Shown here piece by piece: positions 13,313 to 21,054 of a stretch of 54,003 nt of DNA. The notes beneath the pieces were generated by a model that searched no databases, was not told the origin of the DNA, and saw only the letters and a program-made list of their open reading frames with translations. A program made the translations under genes and the position numbers. Location of the stretch: NCBI GenBank assembly GCA_023151115.1, contig JAKLJP010000046.1, positions 1 through 54,003 on the forward strand, read 5' to 3'. How positions within the stretch are numbered: position 1 is the first letter of the stretch; each line of letters begins with the position of its first letter. The stretch is from Anaerolineae bacterium. GTDB lineage: Bacteria > Chloroflexota > Anaerolineae > 4572-78 > J111.

Positions 13313-14878
13313 TTACGCCAAAATTGTGGTTTCTCCCACCTCGCCATAGCCGGCGGTGGCAAAAATCCAATAGCTGCTCACCGCCGCCGGCTCAAGCTGC
13401 CACACCACCCGGTAATCCCCATTCGGGGTCAGCCGGTGGCTCTCGCCAATGATAAAATAAGCCGCGTTAATGTCTGTCTGCTCCTCAATCACCACAATCC
13501 GGTCGCCTATCGTCCGGGCCAGGGCCTGGCTCAGCAGCGCGTCGCTGCTATAGCCCGCCAGTTCCAGCGCCTTCACCCGGCCGCGCGGCCCCTGCCGGTT
13601 CTGCAAAATAAAGGCGGCCAGGTTGTCCGCCTCGGCCACACTGTCTAACACAAAGGGGTAGGTATAGGGCCGCAGGCCAAATTTCAGCACCGACATACTG
13701 TTTTCTCGTTCCGTATCCACCTCGCCAAAATCGGTAATCTTAATCCCCCGGATCACCGCCCCCGGCTGGAGCCACACGTCCACCCCGGCGGCGTTAGTGT
13801 AGCGCACCTTGCAGCGCGTTCCGCTCTCCTCCACAATGGCCGCCGTCACACTGCTGGTGTAATTGGTCCCGCTGCCATCCTCCATGCTGTTGGCCGTAAA
13901 ATCGGTCGTCTGCACCGGGGCCACCGCATTTTTGCCGGCCACCGTGGCCCCGCTGTTGACCGTATCCGCATAGCGGAAGCTGATCTCCTTGCTTTCGCCA
14001 GCCGGGATCTTGGTCGCCTTATTCAGCACCCCCAGCGTCTCATTATTCGTCCCCACGGCGCGCGGCCTGGCCCGCACCGTGGCCTTATTGATAAACAAAT
14101 CCCCAAATTCGTACTCAACCTGGGTCATTGTATTGTCAAAGCTGGCCTGTACCGTCGTCGTCAAGGGCAGGTGATTGCGGTTCCAAAAAATAATCTTGCC
14201 CGCCCGGTCCACAAACAAGCGCCCGCCCTCACGCCCCACGGCATCTCGCAGCGCCCCGTACACCGTTACCCCATCGCTCCACTGATCGCCAATGATACTA
14301 AAGGTGCTAATCCCCGTTTCCGCCTGTAGGTAATCCGTTATCTCGCCCAGGGTCGTGTTCTGCCCCAACTCACCCTTGGTCGCCACCCCCAGCGTCCAGC
14401 GCCCAAAAAAGCCGGGCGGAAACACCGCCGCTCGACGCAGCACCGCGTCAATCACCTGGTCGGCCGTTTTGCCCTCCTGCACCGGAACAAACGCCTCATA
14501 ATCCTGGGTCTTCAGCAAAAAGCTGCTGGCCCGCACCACCGTTTGCCTGGTACCATACTTCCCCGGCGTCGGGTCAATCGAGTCAATCCAGCCAATAAAA
14601 TGCTGCCGGGTCACACTGTTGTATGTCGAGCGCACCCGCACCAGCCGGCCATGCGTAAAATTTGGGTAAAACGGGCTGCGGCTGTACTCCGGCGAGTAAC
14701 GCTTATCTGTATTCCGCAAAACCAGCGTCAGTTGGCTATCCTTGGCCACCGGCTCATACGGCCCGGCAAAGCCCAAGGACCAGGTGCAGCTCAACACATC
14801 CTCCGTAATCAGGTCCGCCCCGCTGAACACATTATCCTGTTCAAAATCAATTGCAATTTCCCAGATTGGTTTTGGCAT
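13313..14878 (-). CDS. Tail hub / minor tail protein
   Basis: A 521-aa protein just downstream of the tape measure, the usual place for a distal-tail or hub protein. Residues 1-120 (WEIAIDFEQDNVFSGADLIT, DSQLTLVLRNTDKRYSPEYS, GRLVRVRSTYN) resemble the hub-like beta domain. The middle has Thr/Ala-rich beta repeats, and the C-terminus SYWIFATAGYGEVGETTIL. It should link tail tube tip and fibre. The family is assigned by position and fold pattern. Confidence 0.72.
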   Translation of the reverse strand: MPKPIWEIAIDFEQDNVFSGADLITEDVLSCTWSLGFAGPYEPVAKDSQLTLVLRNTDKRYSPEYSRSPFYPNFTHGRLVRVRSTYNSVTRQHFIGWIDSIDPTPGKYGTRQTVVRASSFLLKTQDYEAFVPVQEGKTADQVIDAVLRRAAVFPPGFFGRWTLGVATKGELGQNTTLGEITDYLQAETGISTFSIIGDQWSDGVTVYGALRDAVGREGGRLFVDRAGKIIFWNRNHLPLTTTVQASFDNTMTQVEYEFGDLFINKATVRARPRAVGTNNETLGVLNKATKIPAGESKEISFRYADTVNSGATVAGKNAVAPVQTTDFTANSMEDGSGTNYTSSVTAAIVEESGTRCKVRYTNAAGVDVWLQPGAVIRGIKITDFGEVDTERENSMSVLKFGLRPYTYPFVLDSVAEADNLAAFILQNRQGPRGRVKALELAGYSSDALLSQALARTIGDRIVVIEEQTDINAAYFIIGESHRLTPNGDYRVVWQLEPAAVSSYWIFATAGYGEVGETTILA

Positions 14879-14879
14879 G

Positions 14880-14955
14880 GTCAGGGAGTAAGGAGTAAGG
14901 AGTAAGGAGTAAGGGAAGCCCCCCTACTACCTACTACCTACTACCTACTGCTTCT
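14880..14955. repeat. GGAGTAA / CTACTAC low-complexity pair
   Basis: Four GGAGTAA heptamers face CCTACTACCTACTACCTACT in the gap between the tape measure and the hub gene. Confidence 0.85.
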
Positions 14956-14957
14956 CC

Positions 14958-17753
14958 TTAATTCACCATCGCAAACTGCAAGCCCCGCGCCTTCGCCTCT
15001 CTTTGCAGCGCCTCAAAAAAGCGGCTCGGATCCTGCACCTCAAACAAATTCACATTCTGGATCAGCAAGGTATTTCCCCCTTGCCCCCCTGTGTTCCCGG
15101 AAGGCTGTAAATTCATCCTTCCGCCTTCCGCCTTCATCCTTTCACCCGCCGGCTGCACAAACACCCGCTCCCCGCTGGTCAAACCCACAATAAAACTATC
15201 GTTAGGATAGCCCGGCGGCACCACAAACCCCCCGGCCGGCGTGCCGCTGGCAAAGTTTACCTTATTCCCCAGGGCGTTAGCGTTGTCCTGGGCCTTGTCT
15301 GCCCCGCCCCCCCCCTGGGCCTTGAGCGAGTTCAACAGCGACAAAAATTCGCGCAGATGACCTATCGCCTCTTTGGTAGATGAGGAAAAATCCTGCATCC
15401 GGCTGTTAGCCCTTTTCACCGCCGCACTAATGGCATTGCCGGCCGCCACCCCGGCCGCCTGCCAGCCGGCCATATCGCTTTTCATCTGGGCCGCCGTGGC
15501 GCTGTGCCCCTTTTGCAGCGCCGGCAGCGTGGTAGTGTAAATGGCCTGAAATCTCTTGTCGGCATCGTGCGTGGCCGTTTGCACATTGGCCAGGCCGGTC
15601 TGCATCTCCCCGGTCATCTCCTGGCCGGCCAGCTGTGTTGCCGCCAGGCTCTCCGGCAGGTTGGTTCCTACCACCGTGTTTTGGGCCTCCAGGCTAGACA
15701 GCGTGCCCTCGTAAGCCTCTTTGAGCAAAGCCTGGTTTTCCTGGGCGGTCATAGCCACCGCGCTGTCCTGGCTCTGCAAACCGGCCAGCGTCTCCTGGAT
15801 CGCCAGCCCCATCTCCTGCGTCACCGGCAGCACCCCGGCGTTGATCAGCTCCACCGCCTCACCCGCCTTCAGCCCCACCAGCCCGGTCAGTTGCTCCAAC
15901 TGGCCGGTCGTTTCCAGCAGGCTCATGGCCGTTTTCAGCTTTAGCTCATTCAGGTGGGCCTCATACTCCGCCTGCTCCCTGGCCCTGGCCGCCGCCGCCG
16001 CGTTCTCCCGCTTCTGGTACTCCGTCTCTATGCCCGCCGTAATCTCCTGGTTCTTGGCAATGGCCTCGTTTTTGAGCTGCTCATAGTGCGCGTTCCAATA
16101 CCCCAGGGCCTCATCATTCTCTTGCTGCGTCCGGGCATGCGCCCCGCTCAGCACCCACTGAATTTTATCCTGCCGCTCCTGCTCAAGCTGGGCCAGCGTC
16201 TCGGTTAGGCTGGCCGCAGCTTCGGCCTGCCTGGAGGCCGCCTCCTCCCGGATCGAAGCCAGCTGCCCCTGAAAGGCCGCCTCCCGATCCGCCTGGCCCT
16301 GCTGCAATTCGCCTATGCTGTTGTAATAATCCGCCATCCCGCTCAGCAGCCCCTGCATCATCTCCTGCCGCTGCTGCTCGGCCGCCGCCGCCTCCCGCTG
16401 CGCCTCGGCATACGCTTTGGCCTGCTCCGCCGTCAGGGTGTGGCCCTGGGCCAGCGCATCAAGCTGCTGCTTATTGGTTTCGGCCAGGCCAGCCCAGCGC
16501 TCCATTTCGGCGTTTTGACCCCGCTGCGCCTCGGTTTGCAAATAAGCCATATTCGCCGCCGCCTGCTGCAACATCACCGCCTCTTGCTGCGCCGCCGCCT
16601 GCTGCTGAATGGCCGCCGCGGCCTCAGTCGCCGCCCCCTTCAACTGCTGGTACTCATCCGCGCCCATAGCCAGGGTCGCAATCAGGCTGCCCAGGCCGGC
16701 CCGGTTTTCCTCCTCCATGCGGGCCAGCTTATCCAGCACCGCGTTATACTCCTCCACGCTGCCGGTGTTAGCCACCAGCCCGGCCCGCACCTGGTCAAAA
16801 TCGTGGATTGTCCCGCCCAGGGCCTGCTTTACCTCATCCAGGCTCTTGGCCAGGGCCAGCCCCTTGCCCACCGCCTGGTCGCTGGCCTGGTTATGGGCCT
16901 CAATGGCCGGCAAAGCCTCGCGGAACACATACGCATACGCCTTGGCCCCGGCCGTCATCTGCTGCAAGCCGCTGGTCACCAGGCCCGTCAGCCCCGTCGC
17001 CTGGTCCAGCTGCACCAGCAGCCCGCCAAAGGCCGCCTCAAAATCGGCAAAGGCCGCGCTGGCCTGCTGCGCCGCCACCGTCTCCTCAGAAATGCTCCCG
17101 GCCAGGGCCAGCCCCTTCTCCAGGGCCAATTGCCGCACCGCCGCCAGCCGCGCTTCCTTCTCGCTCAGCCCCTCGGTTGCCATAATTTCCTGCTGCCGGG
17201 CCTGCACCATACTGCCGGTAATGTTGAAGTTATTCAGCAGCATATCGCTGCCCTCATCCAGCAACATCAAAAACTTCTCAAAGCTGGCCGTCTCGCCCAG
17301 GGCCGCGTTCAACGCCTTGCCCGCCTGGACGTATTTGGCCGCCTCCGTGGCGCTTTTGGCAATGCCATTATCCAGCAGGCCAAAGGCCGCCCGCGCCGCC
17401 TCCGTCTCCGAGATCGTCCCGTTGGTGGCCGTCTTGATCTGGCCCATAGCCTGCTGGTACGCCTCGGTCGAGCCAAGCAGCTGCGTCAGCGCATTAGCCG
17501 CATCCTTCTGGCTGCGGGCCGCCTCCAGCGAAGCCGCCCCAAACTCCTTCAGCATGCCCGCCGCGTTCTGCACCAGGCTAAAACCGGCCACCGCCGTTAC
17601 CACCTGGCCCACGCTCAGCCCAAAGCCCTTATTGCCCTTCTCCGCCTCGCCGGTCTCCTTGGCAAAATCCTTCACCGACACCCCGGCCTGCTTGAGCGAG
17701 CTAATCAACTGGCGGGCATCGCCGCTAATGATTATTTCTATCTTTTCAGCCAT
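14958..17753 (-). CDS. Tail tape measure protein
   Basis: A 931-aa, Ala/Gln/Glu-rich protein, mostly helical. The N-terminus (KIEIIISGDARQLISSLKQA GVSVKDFAKETG) is characteristic of tape-measure proteins, and long coiled coils cover about 330-720. Length of this protein sets tail length during assembly and it is ejected at infection. A short KAEGGRMN insertion near residue 870 is repeat-derived. It is separated from its usual neighbour, the tail chaperone pair, by an opposite-strand toxin-antitoxin unit. Its ribosome-binding site is weak. Confidence 0.92.
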   Translation of the reverse strand: MAEKIEIIISGDARQLISSLKQAGVSVKDFAKETGEAEKGNKGFGLSVGQVVTAVAGFSLVQNAAGMLKEFGAASLEAARSQKDAANALTQLLGSTEAYQQAMGQIKTATNGTISETEAARAAFGLLDNGIAKSATEAAKYVQAGKALNAALGETASFEKFLMLLDEGSDMLLNNFNITGSMVQARQQEIMATEGLSEKEARLAAVRQLALEKGLALAGSISEETVAAQQASAAFADFEAAFGGLLVQLDQATGLTGLVTSGLQQMTAGAKAYAYVFREALPAIEAHNQASDQAVGKGLALAKSLDEVKQALGGTIHDFDQVRAGLVANTGSVEEYNAVLDKLARMEEENRAGLGSLIATLAMGADEYQQLKGAATEAAAAIQQQAAAQQEAVMLQQAAANMAYLQTEAQRGQNAEMERWAGLAETNKQQLDALAQGHTLTAEQAKAYAEAQREAAAAEQQRQEMMQGLLSGMADYYNSIGELQQGQADREAAFQGQLASIREEAASRQAEAAASLTETLAQLEQERQDKIQWVLSGAHARTQQENDEALGYWNAHYEQLKNEAIAKNQEITAGIETEYQKRENAAAAARAREQAEYEAHLNELKLKTAMSLLETTGQLEQLTGLVGLKAGEAVELINAGVLPVTQEMGLAIQETLAGLQSQDSAVAMTAQENQALLKEAYEGTLSSLEAQNTVVGTNLPESLAATQLAGQEMTGEMQTGLANVQTATHDADKRFQAIYTTTLPALQKGHSATAAQMKSDMAGWQAAGVAAGNAISAAVKRANSRMQDFSSSTKEAIGHLREFLSLLNSLKAQGGGGADKAQDNANALGNKVNFASGTPAGGFVVPPGYPNDSFIVGLTSGERVFVQPAGERMKAEGGRMNLQPSGNTGGQGGNTLLIQNVNLFEVQDPSRFFEALQREAKARGLQFAMVN

Positions 17754-17757
17754 TGTC

Positions 17758-17786
17758 TTGCCAAAAGCCCTTTACCATTGTACAAT
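17758..17786 (+). promoter_or_regulatory. Promoter of the toxin-antitoxin unit
   Basis: TTGCCA (17758-17763), 17 bases, TACAAT (17781-17786). It lies in the short gap before the tape measure start and points the other way, toward the genes at 17801-18525. Confidence 0.65.
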
Positions 17787-17800
17787 ATCCCCGTACAACT

Positions 17801-17962
17801 ATGGATGGTATCACCGCCCTCTATTTCTTCCTGCTCCGGCTGGCCGCCGCCCCGTTTCGTCCCCAGCCCGGCAGCCTCATCTTTTCCCGCGCCGGCAGCC
17901 TCATTATCTGGGGCCTGCTGCTTCTGCTTCTGGCCCTACTGTGTTGGAGCGGCCCAAAATAA
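17801..17962 (+). CDS. 53-aa membrane peptide
   Basis: The ATG at 17801 follows the promoter by 15 bases. The product has a first hydrophobic helix (ITALYFFLLRLAAA) and a clear C-terminal membrane helix (about 31-50, SLIIWGLLLLLLALLCW). No good ribosome-binding site is seen. The next gene's ribosome-binding site follows its stop. It could be an extra membrane component of the toxin-antitoxin operon or a translated leader. Confidence 0.45.
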   Translation: MDGITALYFFLLRLAAAPFRPQPGSLIFSRAGSLIIWGLLLLLLALLCWSGPK

Positions 17963-17972
17963 AAGGAGAGCT

Positions 17973-18260
17973 ATGACTATTCAAACCACCTACTCCCAGG
18001 CCCGCGCCGGCCTGGCTAAACTTTTGGATCGCGTCGCCGCCGACCGCGAAGTCGTCATTATCGAACGGCGCAAAGGCGAAGCCGTCGCCCTCATCGCCGC
18101 CGCTGAACTGGCCGGCCTCCTGGAAACCGCCCACCTCTTGCGCTCCCCGGCCAACGCCCGCCGTCTGCTCACTGCCCTGGCCCGTGTGCCGGAGCAAACA
18201 GTCCCCCCGCAAACCATCGCCGAGCTGCGCCGCGAGGTGGCCCTTGACGACGCCGGGTAA
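17973..18260 (+). CDS. Phd/YefM-family antitoxin
   Basis: A 95-aa protein. Residues 1-50 (TIQTTYSQARAGLAKLLDRV, then EVVIIERRKGEAVALIAAAE LAGLLETAHL) match the Phd/YefM DNA-binding domain that dimerises and represses its own promoter. The flexible C-terminus would wrap the toxin. AAAGGAGAG lies 6 bases before the ATG. It overlaps the toxin frame by 17 bases, as is typical of these modules. Confidence 0.88.
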   Translation: MTIQTTYSQARAGLAKLLDRVAADREVVIIERRKGEAVALIAAAELAGLLETAHLLRSPANARRLLTALARVPEQTVPPQTIAELRREVALDDAG

Positions 18261-18525
18261 ACCTGAACGCGCCGCCGTCTTTCATCCTGAATTTCGTGAA
18301 GATTTACGCTTCTGGGTAGAAACCGACCGGAAAACCGCTCTGCGCATCTTCACCCTCATCGAAGCCGTTATGCGCGACCCCTTCACCGGCATGGGCAAAC
18401 CCGAACCACTCAAATATTTGGGATCAGGCGTCTGGTCGCGCCGCATCACTCAGGAACACCGCCTGGTCTATGTCGTCGCTTCTGAGCGCATTGATTTCAT
18501 CCAGGCCCGCTACCACTACGAGTAA
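18244..18525 (+). CDS. YoeB/Txe-family mRNA interferase toxin
   Basis: A 93-aa protein if it starts at TTG 18244, within the antitoxin end. Signatures: FHPEFREDLRFWVETDRKTA, DPFTGMGKPEPLKYLGSGVW SRRITQEHRLVYVV and the terminal RYHYE. In the YoeB family the Glu, Arg, His and Tyr of the last three motifs cut mRNA on the ribosome. The DDP-F-G-G-PE-LK pattern is nearly canonical. It converges on and overlaps the tail chaperone gene (ends 18516) by 10 bases. Confidence 0.88.
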   Translation: MTTPGKPERAAVFHPEFREDLRFWVETDRKTALRIFTLIEAVMRDPFTGMGKPEPLKYLGSGVWSRRITQEHRLVYVVASERIDFIQARYHYE

Positions 18526-18773
18526 TCCGCTTCGCCTCGCCACTGCTCCACCTCCGCGCACAGCGCCGCCCACTGTGGGTACTCCTCACTCCACTCAAAC
18601 AGCTTCTTGGCCCTGGCCGCCGCCGCCCGGCTGCTAAACGCCTGCCACACCGCCAGCGCCGCCTCCGCCTCGCGCATCACCCGCAGCGGCTGCTCAAAAT
18701 AGCCGCCGGTGTAAGGCAAGCCCCACTTCTCAAACTTCCAGGCCAGCGCCAGGCCATGGGGCGGCTCTTTCAC
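18516..18773 (-). CDS. Tail assembly chaperone, downstream frame (gpT-like)
   Basis: The open -1 frame extends from the slippery site at 18809 through this region without a stop, so the product is most likely a 208-aa fusion to the 18803-19141 protein rather than an independent 85-aa protein from the GTG at 18773 (which has no good ribosome-binding site). The T part begins LLTASADYALGRVKEPPHGL and is helical (MREAEAALAVWQAFSSRAAA). In siphophages the gpG-T fusion coats the tape measure during tail assembly. Position between tail tube and tape measure fits exactly. Confidence 0.85.
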   Translation of the reverse strand: MKEPPHGLALAWKFEKWGLPYTGGYFEQPLRVMREAEAALAVWQAFSSRAAAARAKKLFEWSEEYPQWAALCAEVEQWRGEADYS

Positions 18774-18801
18774 CCGCCCCAGAGCGTAATCGGCGCTGGC
18801 C
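18741..18801 (-). promoter_or_regulatory. Frameshift-stimulating nested stem-loops
   Basis: In the mRNA sense GGCCAGCGCC (18801-18792) pairs perfectly with GGCGCTGGCC (18750-18741). Inside it GGGGCGG (18780-18774) pairs with CCGCCCC (18764-18758). The outer stem begins 7 bases after the slippery heptamer, the usual distance for a ribosome-stalling structure. Confidence 0.85.
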
Positions 18802-18802
18802 G

Positions 18803-19141
18803 TTAAGAGTTTTTTACCGTAGGAGGGTTCAGCGCCTTCTCCAGGCCGTCATAATAAACCGTCTTCAGCAGCCAGTTATACACCTGCAGCGGCCACTCTC
18901 CAACCCCCCCTTTTTCCCCCCCGTTTACGGGGGGGGTAGGGGGGGTGAGGGCCGGCAGCCCTTCAATCTTTTCGCACACCGCAATGCAGCCATACAGTAA
19001 GCCGGTGTTGTGGCTCACCTTATCCCCCGCCTCGCGGTAGGCCGCCCAAAACGCCTCATTGTGCTTAATCAACCACTCGCTGGGGAAGGTAATCTTCACC
19101 TGCTCAAAGCCCTTCACCGGGCAAATCTCCGTCCTCATCAA
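18803..19141 (-). CDS. Tail assembly chaperone, upstream frame (gpG-like)
   Basis: A 112-aa protein. TEICPVKGFEQVKITFPSEW then LIKHNEAFWAAYREA begins a helical protein that ends ...TVKNS just after the A_AAA_AAC slippery site. Residues about 64-78 (ALTPPTPPVNGGEKGGVG) are translated from a C/G palindrome repeat. Genes of this length and place, between tail tube and tape measure, are chaperones made in two forms by frameshifting. The unshifted form would be the more abundant. Confidence 0.8.
   Translation of the reverse strand: MMRTEICPVKGFEQVKITFPSEWLIKHNEAFWAAYREAGDKVSHNTGLLYGCIAVCEKIEGLPALTPPTPPVNGGEKGGVGEWPLQVYNWLLKTVYYDGLEKALNPPTVKNS
18809..18815 (-). promoter_or_regulatory. A_AAA_AAC slippery heptamer (-1 frameshift)
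   Basis: In the upstream frame the codons are GTA AAA AAC TCT TAA. Re-pairing one base back gives AAA AAA, and the next codons CTC TTA ACG continue open into 18516-18773. The zero-frame stop lies 3 bases after the site. Confidence 0.9.
18914..18953. repeat. C/G palindrome with REP-like foot inside chaperone gene
   Basis: TTCCCCCCCGTTTACGGGGG then GGGTAGGGGGGGTGAGGG. It is translated as the Pro/Gly-rich insert of the gpG-like protein. Confidence 0.75.
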
Positions 19142-19269
19142 AACTCCAAATTAAGTAGTTGGAAAAAGTCAAGCCAGAGCATGATAGTCAGAATATAAGG
19201 ATCAAAATCCTTCAATTCTGCCAATCTTGCTCTAAACTTTTGGCAGTCTGACTACTGAACTCTGGCTAA
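19142..19269. other. Gap with interleaved inverted repeats
   Basis: No gene. GTAGTT (19154) ... AGCCAGAG (19170) and AGTCAG (19187) ... CTGACTAC (19248) are answered by CTCTGGCTAACTAC at 19261-19274, so the region can fold back on itself. The role is unknown; it separates tail tube from chaperone gene. Confidence 0.5.
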
Positions 19270-19707
19270 CTACGCTACTGTCCCATACGCCGGCAGCGAT
19301 TGCCCGGCGGCGATAGCCAGCTTGACCTCAAACATCTGCTTGCCATCCAACTCCGCCGTCACCTTGTATGCTGTGGTCACATACTCCCCGCTGATCTTGG
19401 GGTCGCCGGTCGTGGGCGCGGCGTTGTTGCCATATTGAAACTCAACCGTTTTCACGTGGGTATCATTCCCCACCGCGTTTTTGAACATATTATGAATGGT
19501 CGCGCTCCAGCTTCCCTTCAACGTTACCGGCGCATCCGCCCGCCCCGAAACGTAGCTCTTAACCTGGTTGTTAAAGCCGCCCACCTCAATCTCATCAAAC
19601 TGCAGCGGGATGCCTTCCGTCTCGGTGATCTGAGCCGAAATATCGGTCGCCACCAGCGACTCGTTATCCACGATGACTTTAGTAAAAAGACCTTTTCTTG
19701 CTGACAT
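19270..19707 (-). CDS. Tail tube protein, shorter paralogue
   Basis: A 145-aa protein that begins MSARKGLFTKVIVDN and has FDEIEVGGFNNQVKSYVSGR and a later FEVKLAIAAGQ strand. The same framework is in the neighbouring 19789-20508 protein, so the two are paralogues. The all-beta composition and place before the tail chaperones fit a tail tube or tube-related protein. AAAGGAG precedes the ATG. Confidence 0.75.
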   Translation of the reverse strand: MSARKGLFTKVIVDNESLVATDISAQITETEGIPLQFDEIEVGGFNNQVKSYVSGRADAPVTLKGSWSATIHNMFKNAVGNDTHVKTVEFQYGNNAAPTTGDPKISGEYVTTAYKVTAELDGKQMFEVKLAIAAGQSLPAYGTVA

Positions 19708-19723
19708 TGTTTTCTCCTTTAAA

Positions 19724-19798
19724 TATGGAGTAAGCAGTAGGGAGTAGGGAGTAGGGTTTTCTTCCCCTTACTCCTTACTCCTTACTCCCTACTTCCTG
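19724..19798. repeat. GGAGTAR inverted low-complexity pair
   Basis: GGAGTAAGCAGTAGGGAGTA faces CCTTACTCCTTACTCCTTAC around TTTTCTT; it fills the gap between the two tail-tube genes. Confidence 0.88.
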
Positions 19799-20508
19799 CT
19801 AAAAATCACGGCAAAATCAAAACTGACCGCCGTGCCCGTTACATCATATAAAACCCGGACATAGCGATCTACTGACCCGCCGACGGCTTGCCGTTCAGCC
19901 CCAACCGCCGAGCCATCCAGGCTGAAGGTGATCAAATCAGCCCAGGCCGCATTATCCGGCGAGTGCTGAATTTTGACCGAAATCGTATCCCCGGCGCTCA
20001 CCCCGGTTAAAAACAGATAGCCCACCGCCCCATTCGTCGAGGCCGCCAGGTTATCCACGCTGGCCGTCTGCCCATCGGCGCTCACCCCGGTCAGGTTAGC
20101 CAGCAGCACGCCCCACTCCAGCGGCGTGCCAATACTCTTCAAACTGGCCTTGCTCACAATCGCCGCATCCAGGCTGCTGTTAACCGCATAATTACTTTGA
20201 TGCACCGGCATTGCGCAGGCAATATCGCCCACCCCCGGCGAGGCGTTGTTGCCGTAAGCCACCCCGGCCACCTTATTCACCCCCACCGTCTTTAACGCCT
20301 GGTGGCTGCCGCCCTCGGCCTTATTAAAAAAGCCCTCAAACTCAAGGCTGCCCTCGCCCCGGCCACACAAGTAGCCCTTCACCGGGTTGTTATAAGCCCC
20401 GGCCTCAATCTCATCATAGGCCGCCCCCGCCTCCACATTGCTGCTATACGGCGTCAGGTGATAGCCATCCAACCAAAATTGCAAATATAACCCTTTTCGT
20501 GCGCTCAT
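19789..20508 (-). CDS. Major tail (tube) protein
   Basis: A 239-aa protein. It shares MSARKGL, DEIEAGAYNNPVKGYLCGRG and the YGNNA segment with 19270-19707. The C-terminal half (NLTGVSADGQTASVDNLAAS, VSIKIQHSPDNAAWADL-like, DRYVRVLYDVTGTAV) is a separate beta-sandwich typical of major tail proteins in siphophages. It should polymerise into the tail tube. AAAGGAA precedes the ATG. Confidence 0.78.
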   Translation of the reverse strand: MSARKGLYLQFWLDGYHLTPYSSNVEAGAAYDEIEAGAYNNPVKGYLCGRGEGSLEFEGFFNKAEGGSHQALKTVGVNKVAGVAYGNNASPGVGDIACAMPVHQSNYAVNSSLDAAIVSKASLKSIGTPLEWGVLLANLTGVSADGQTASVDNLAASTNGAVGYLFLTGVSAGDTISVKIQHSPDNAAWADLITFSLDGSAVGAERQAVGGSVDRYVRVLYDVTGTAVSFDFAVIFSRK

Positions 20509-20518
20509 GCTTTCCTTT

Positions 20519-20557
20519 CCCCCCTCTCCTCTCCGGAGAGGGGCCGGAGGTGAGGTT
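20519..20557. repeat. REP-like palindrome, intergenic
   Basis: CCCCCTCTCCT-CTCC-GGAGAGGGG then CCGGAGGTGAGG between the tail tube gene and the preceding gene; its foot ends at the stop of that gene. Confidence 0.85.
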
Positions 20558-21006
20558 TAATCCTCCACCTCCACTTTCACCGGGATCAGCTCAATTAGAT
20601 AATCGCTACCACCCAGGTTGCCCTCAATAATCTGCGATGGCCCGTTGTAATCAATCGAAAACCAGGCCCCGGCATAACTCTTGTTGGCGGCCAGCACGTC
20701 GGCAATAGCCTTTTCAAGCAAGTCTATACAATCTTCGGCGTCGGCTTCGCTCCACCCTGCCCCCGGATCGGCGTACAACACCCACGTCTGAACCAACAAA
20801 CTAAATTCATTTTCATAGGCGGTGGTGTAACCGGCATGCTTCCGGCCCGACCCGGCGCTGGTCACCAGCACTACCGGACTTTGCCCCTCAAAATCACCCA
20901 CCTTATGGTCATACACCGCCTGCGCCGGCTTCCCCGCCCCAGTCAACTCGGTGGTGAACAACTCAGCCAGCGCCTTCCGCACTGTCGCCCTATTTGTTGC
21001 TGCCAT
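20557..21006 (-). CDS. Tail completion / terminator-like protein
   Basis: A 149-aa protein. TVRKALAELFTTELTGAGKP at the start and EDCIDLLEKAIADVLAANKS, then IELIPVKVEVED at the end follow the alpha/beta layout of proteins that close the tail tube near the head. It lies between the gp10-like gene and the tail tube. Assignment rests mainly on position. Confidence 0.65.
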   Translation of the reverse strand: MAATNRATVRKALAELFTTELTGAGKPAQAVYDHKVGDFEGQSPVVLVTSAGSGRKHAGYTTAYENEFSLLVQTWVLYADPGAGWSEADAEDCIDLLEKAIADVLAANKSYAGAWFSIDYNGPSQIIEGNLGGSDYLIELIPVKVEVED

Positions 21007-21019
21007 TAATCCTTCTTCC

Positions 21020-21054
21020 TCCCCTCTCCTCTTAGGAGAGGGGTTGGGGGCGAG
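21020..21054. repeat. REP-like palindrome, intergenic
   Basis: CCCCTCTCCT-CTT-AGGAGAGGGG then TTGGGGGCGAG, in the 48-base gap between two connector genes. Confidence 0.85.

Noticed and set aside
13313..14878. Peptidoglycan hydrolase domain in the hub-like protein
   Set aside because: No catalytic motif of lysozyme, amidase or NlpC/P60 type is visible in the 521 residues.
16440..17976. Long rightward frames (up to 606 and 455 codons) across the tape measure gene
   Set aside because: They are shadows of the high-GC tape measure coding strand; products are Leu/Arg/Gln- or Ala/Ser-rich with no motifs. Only their 3' ends coincide with the real antitoxin gene.
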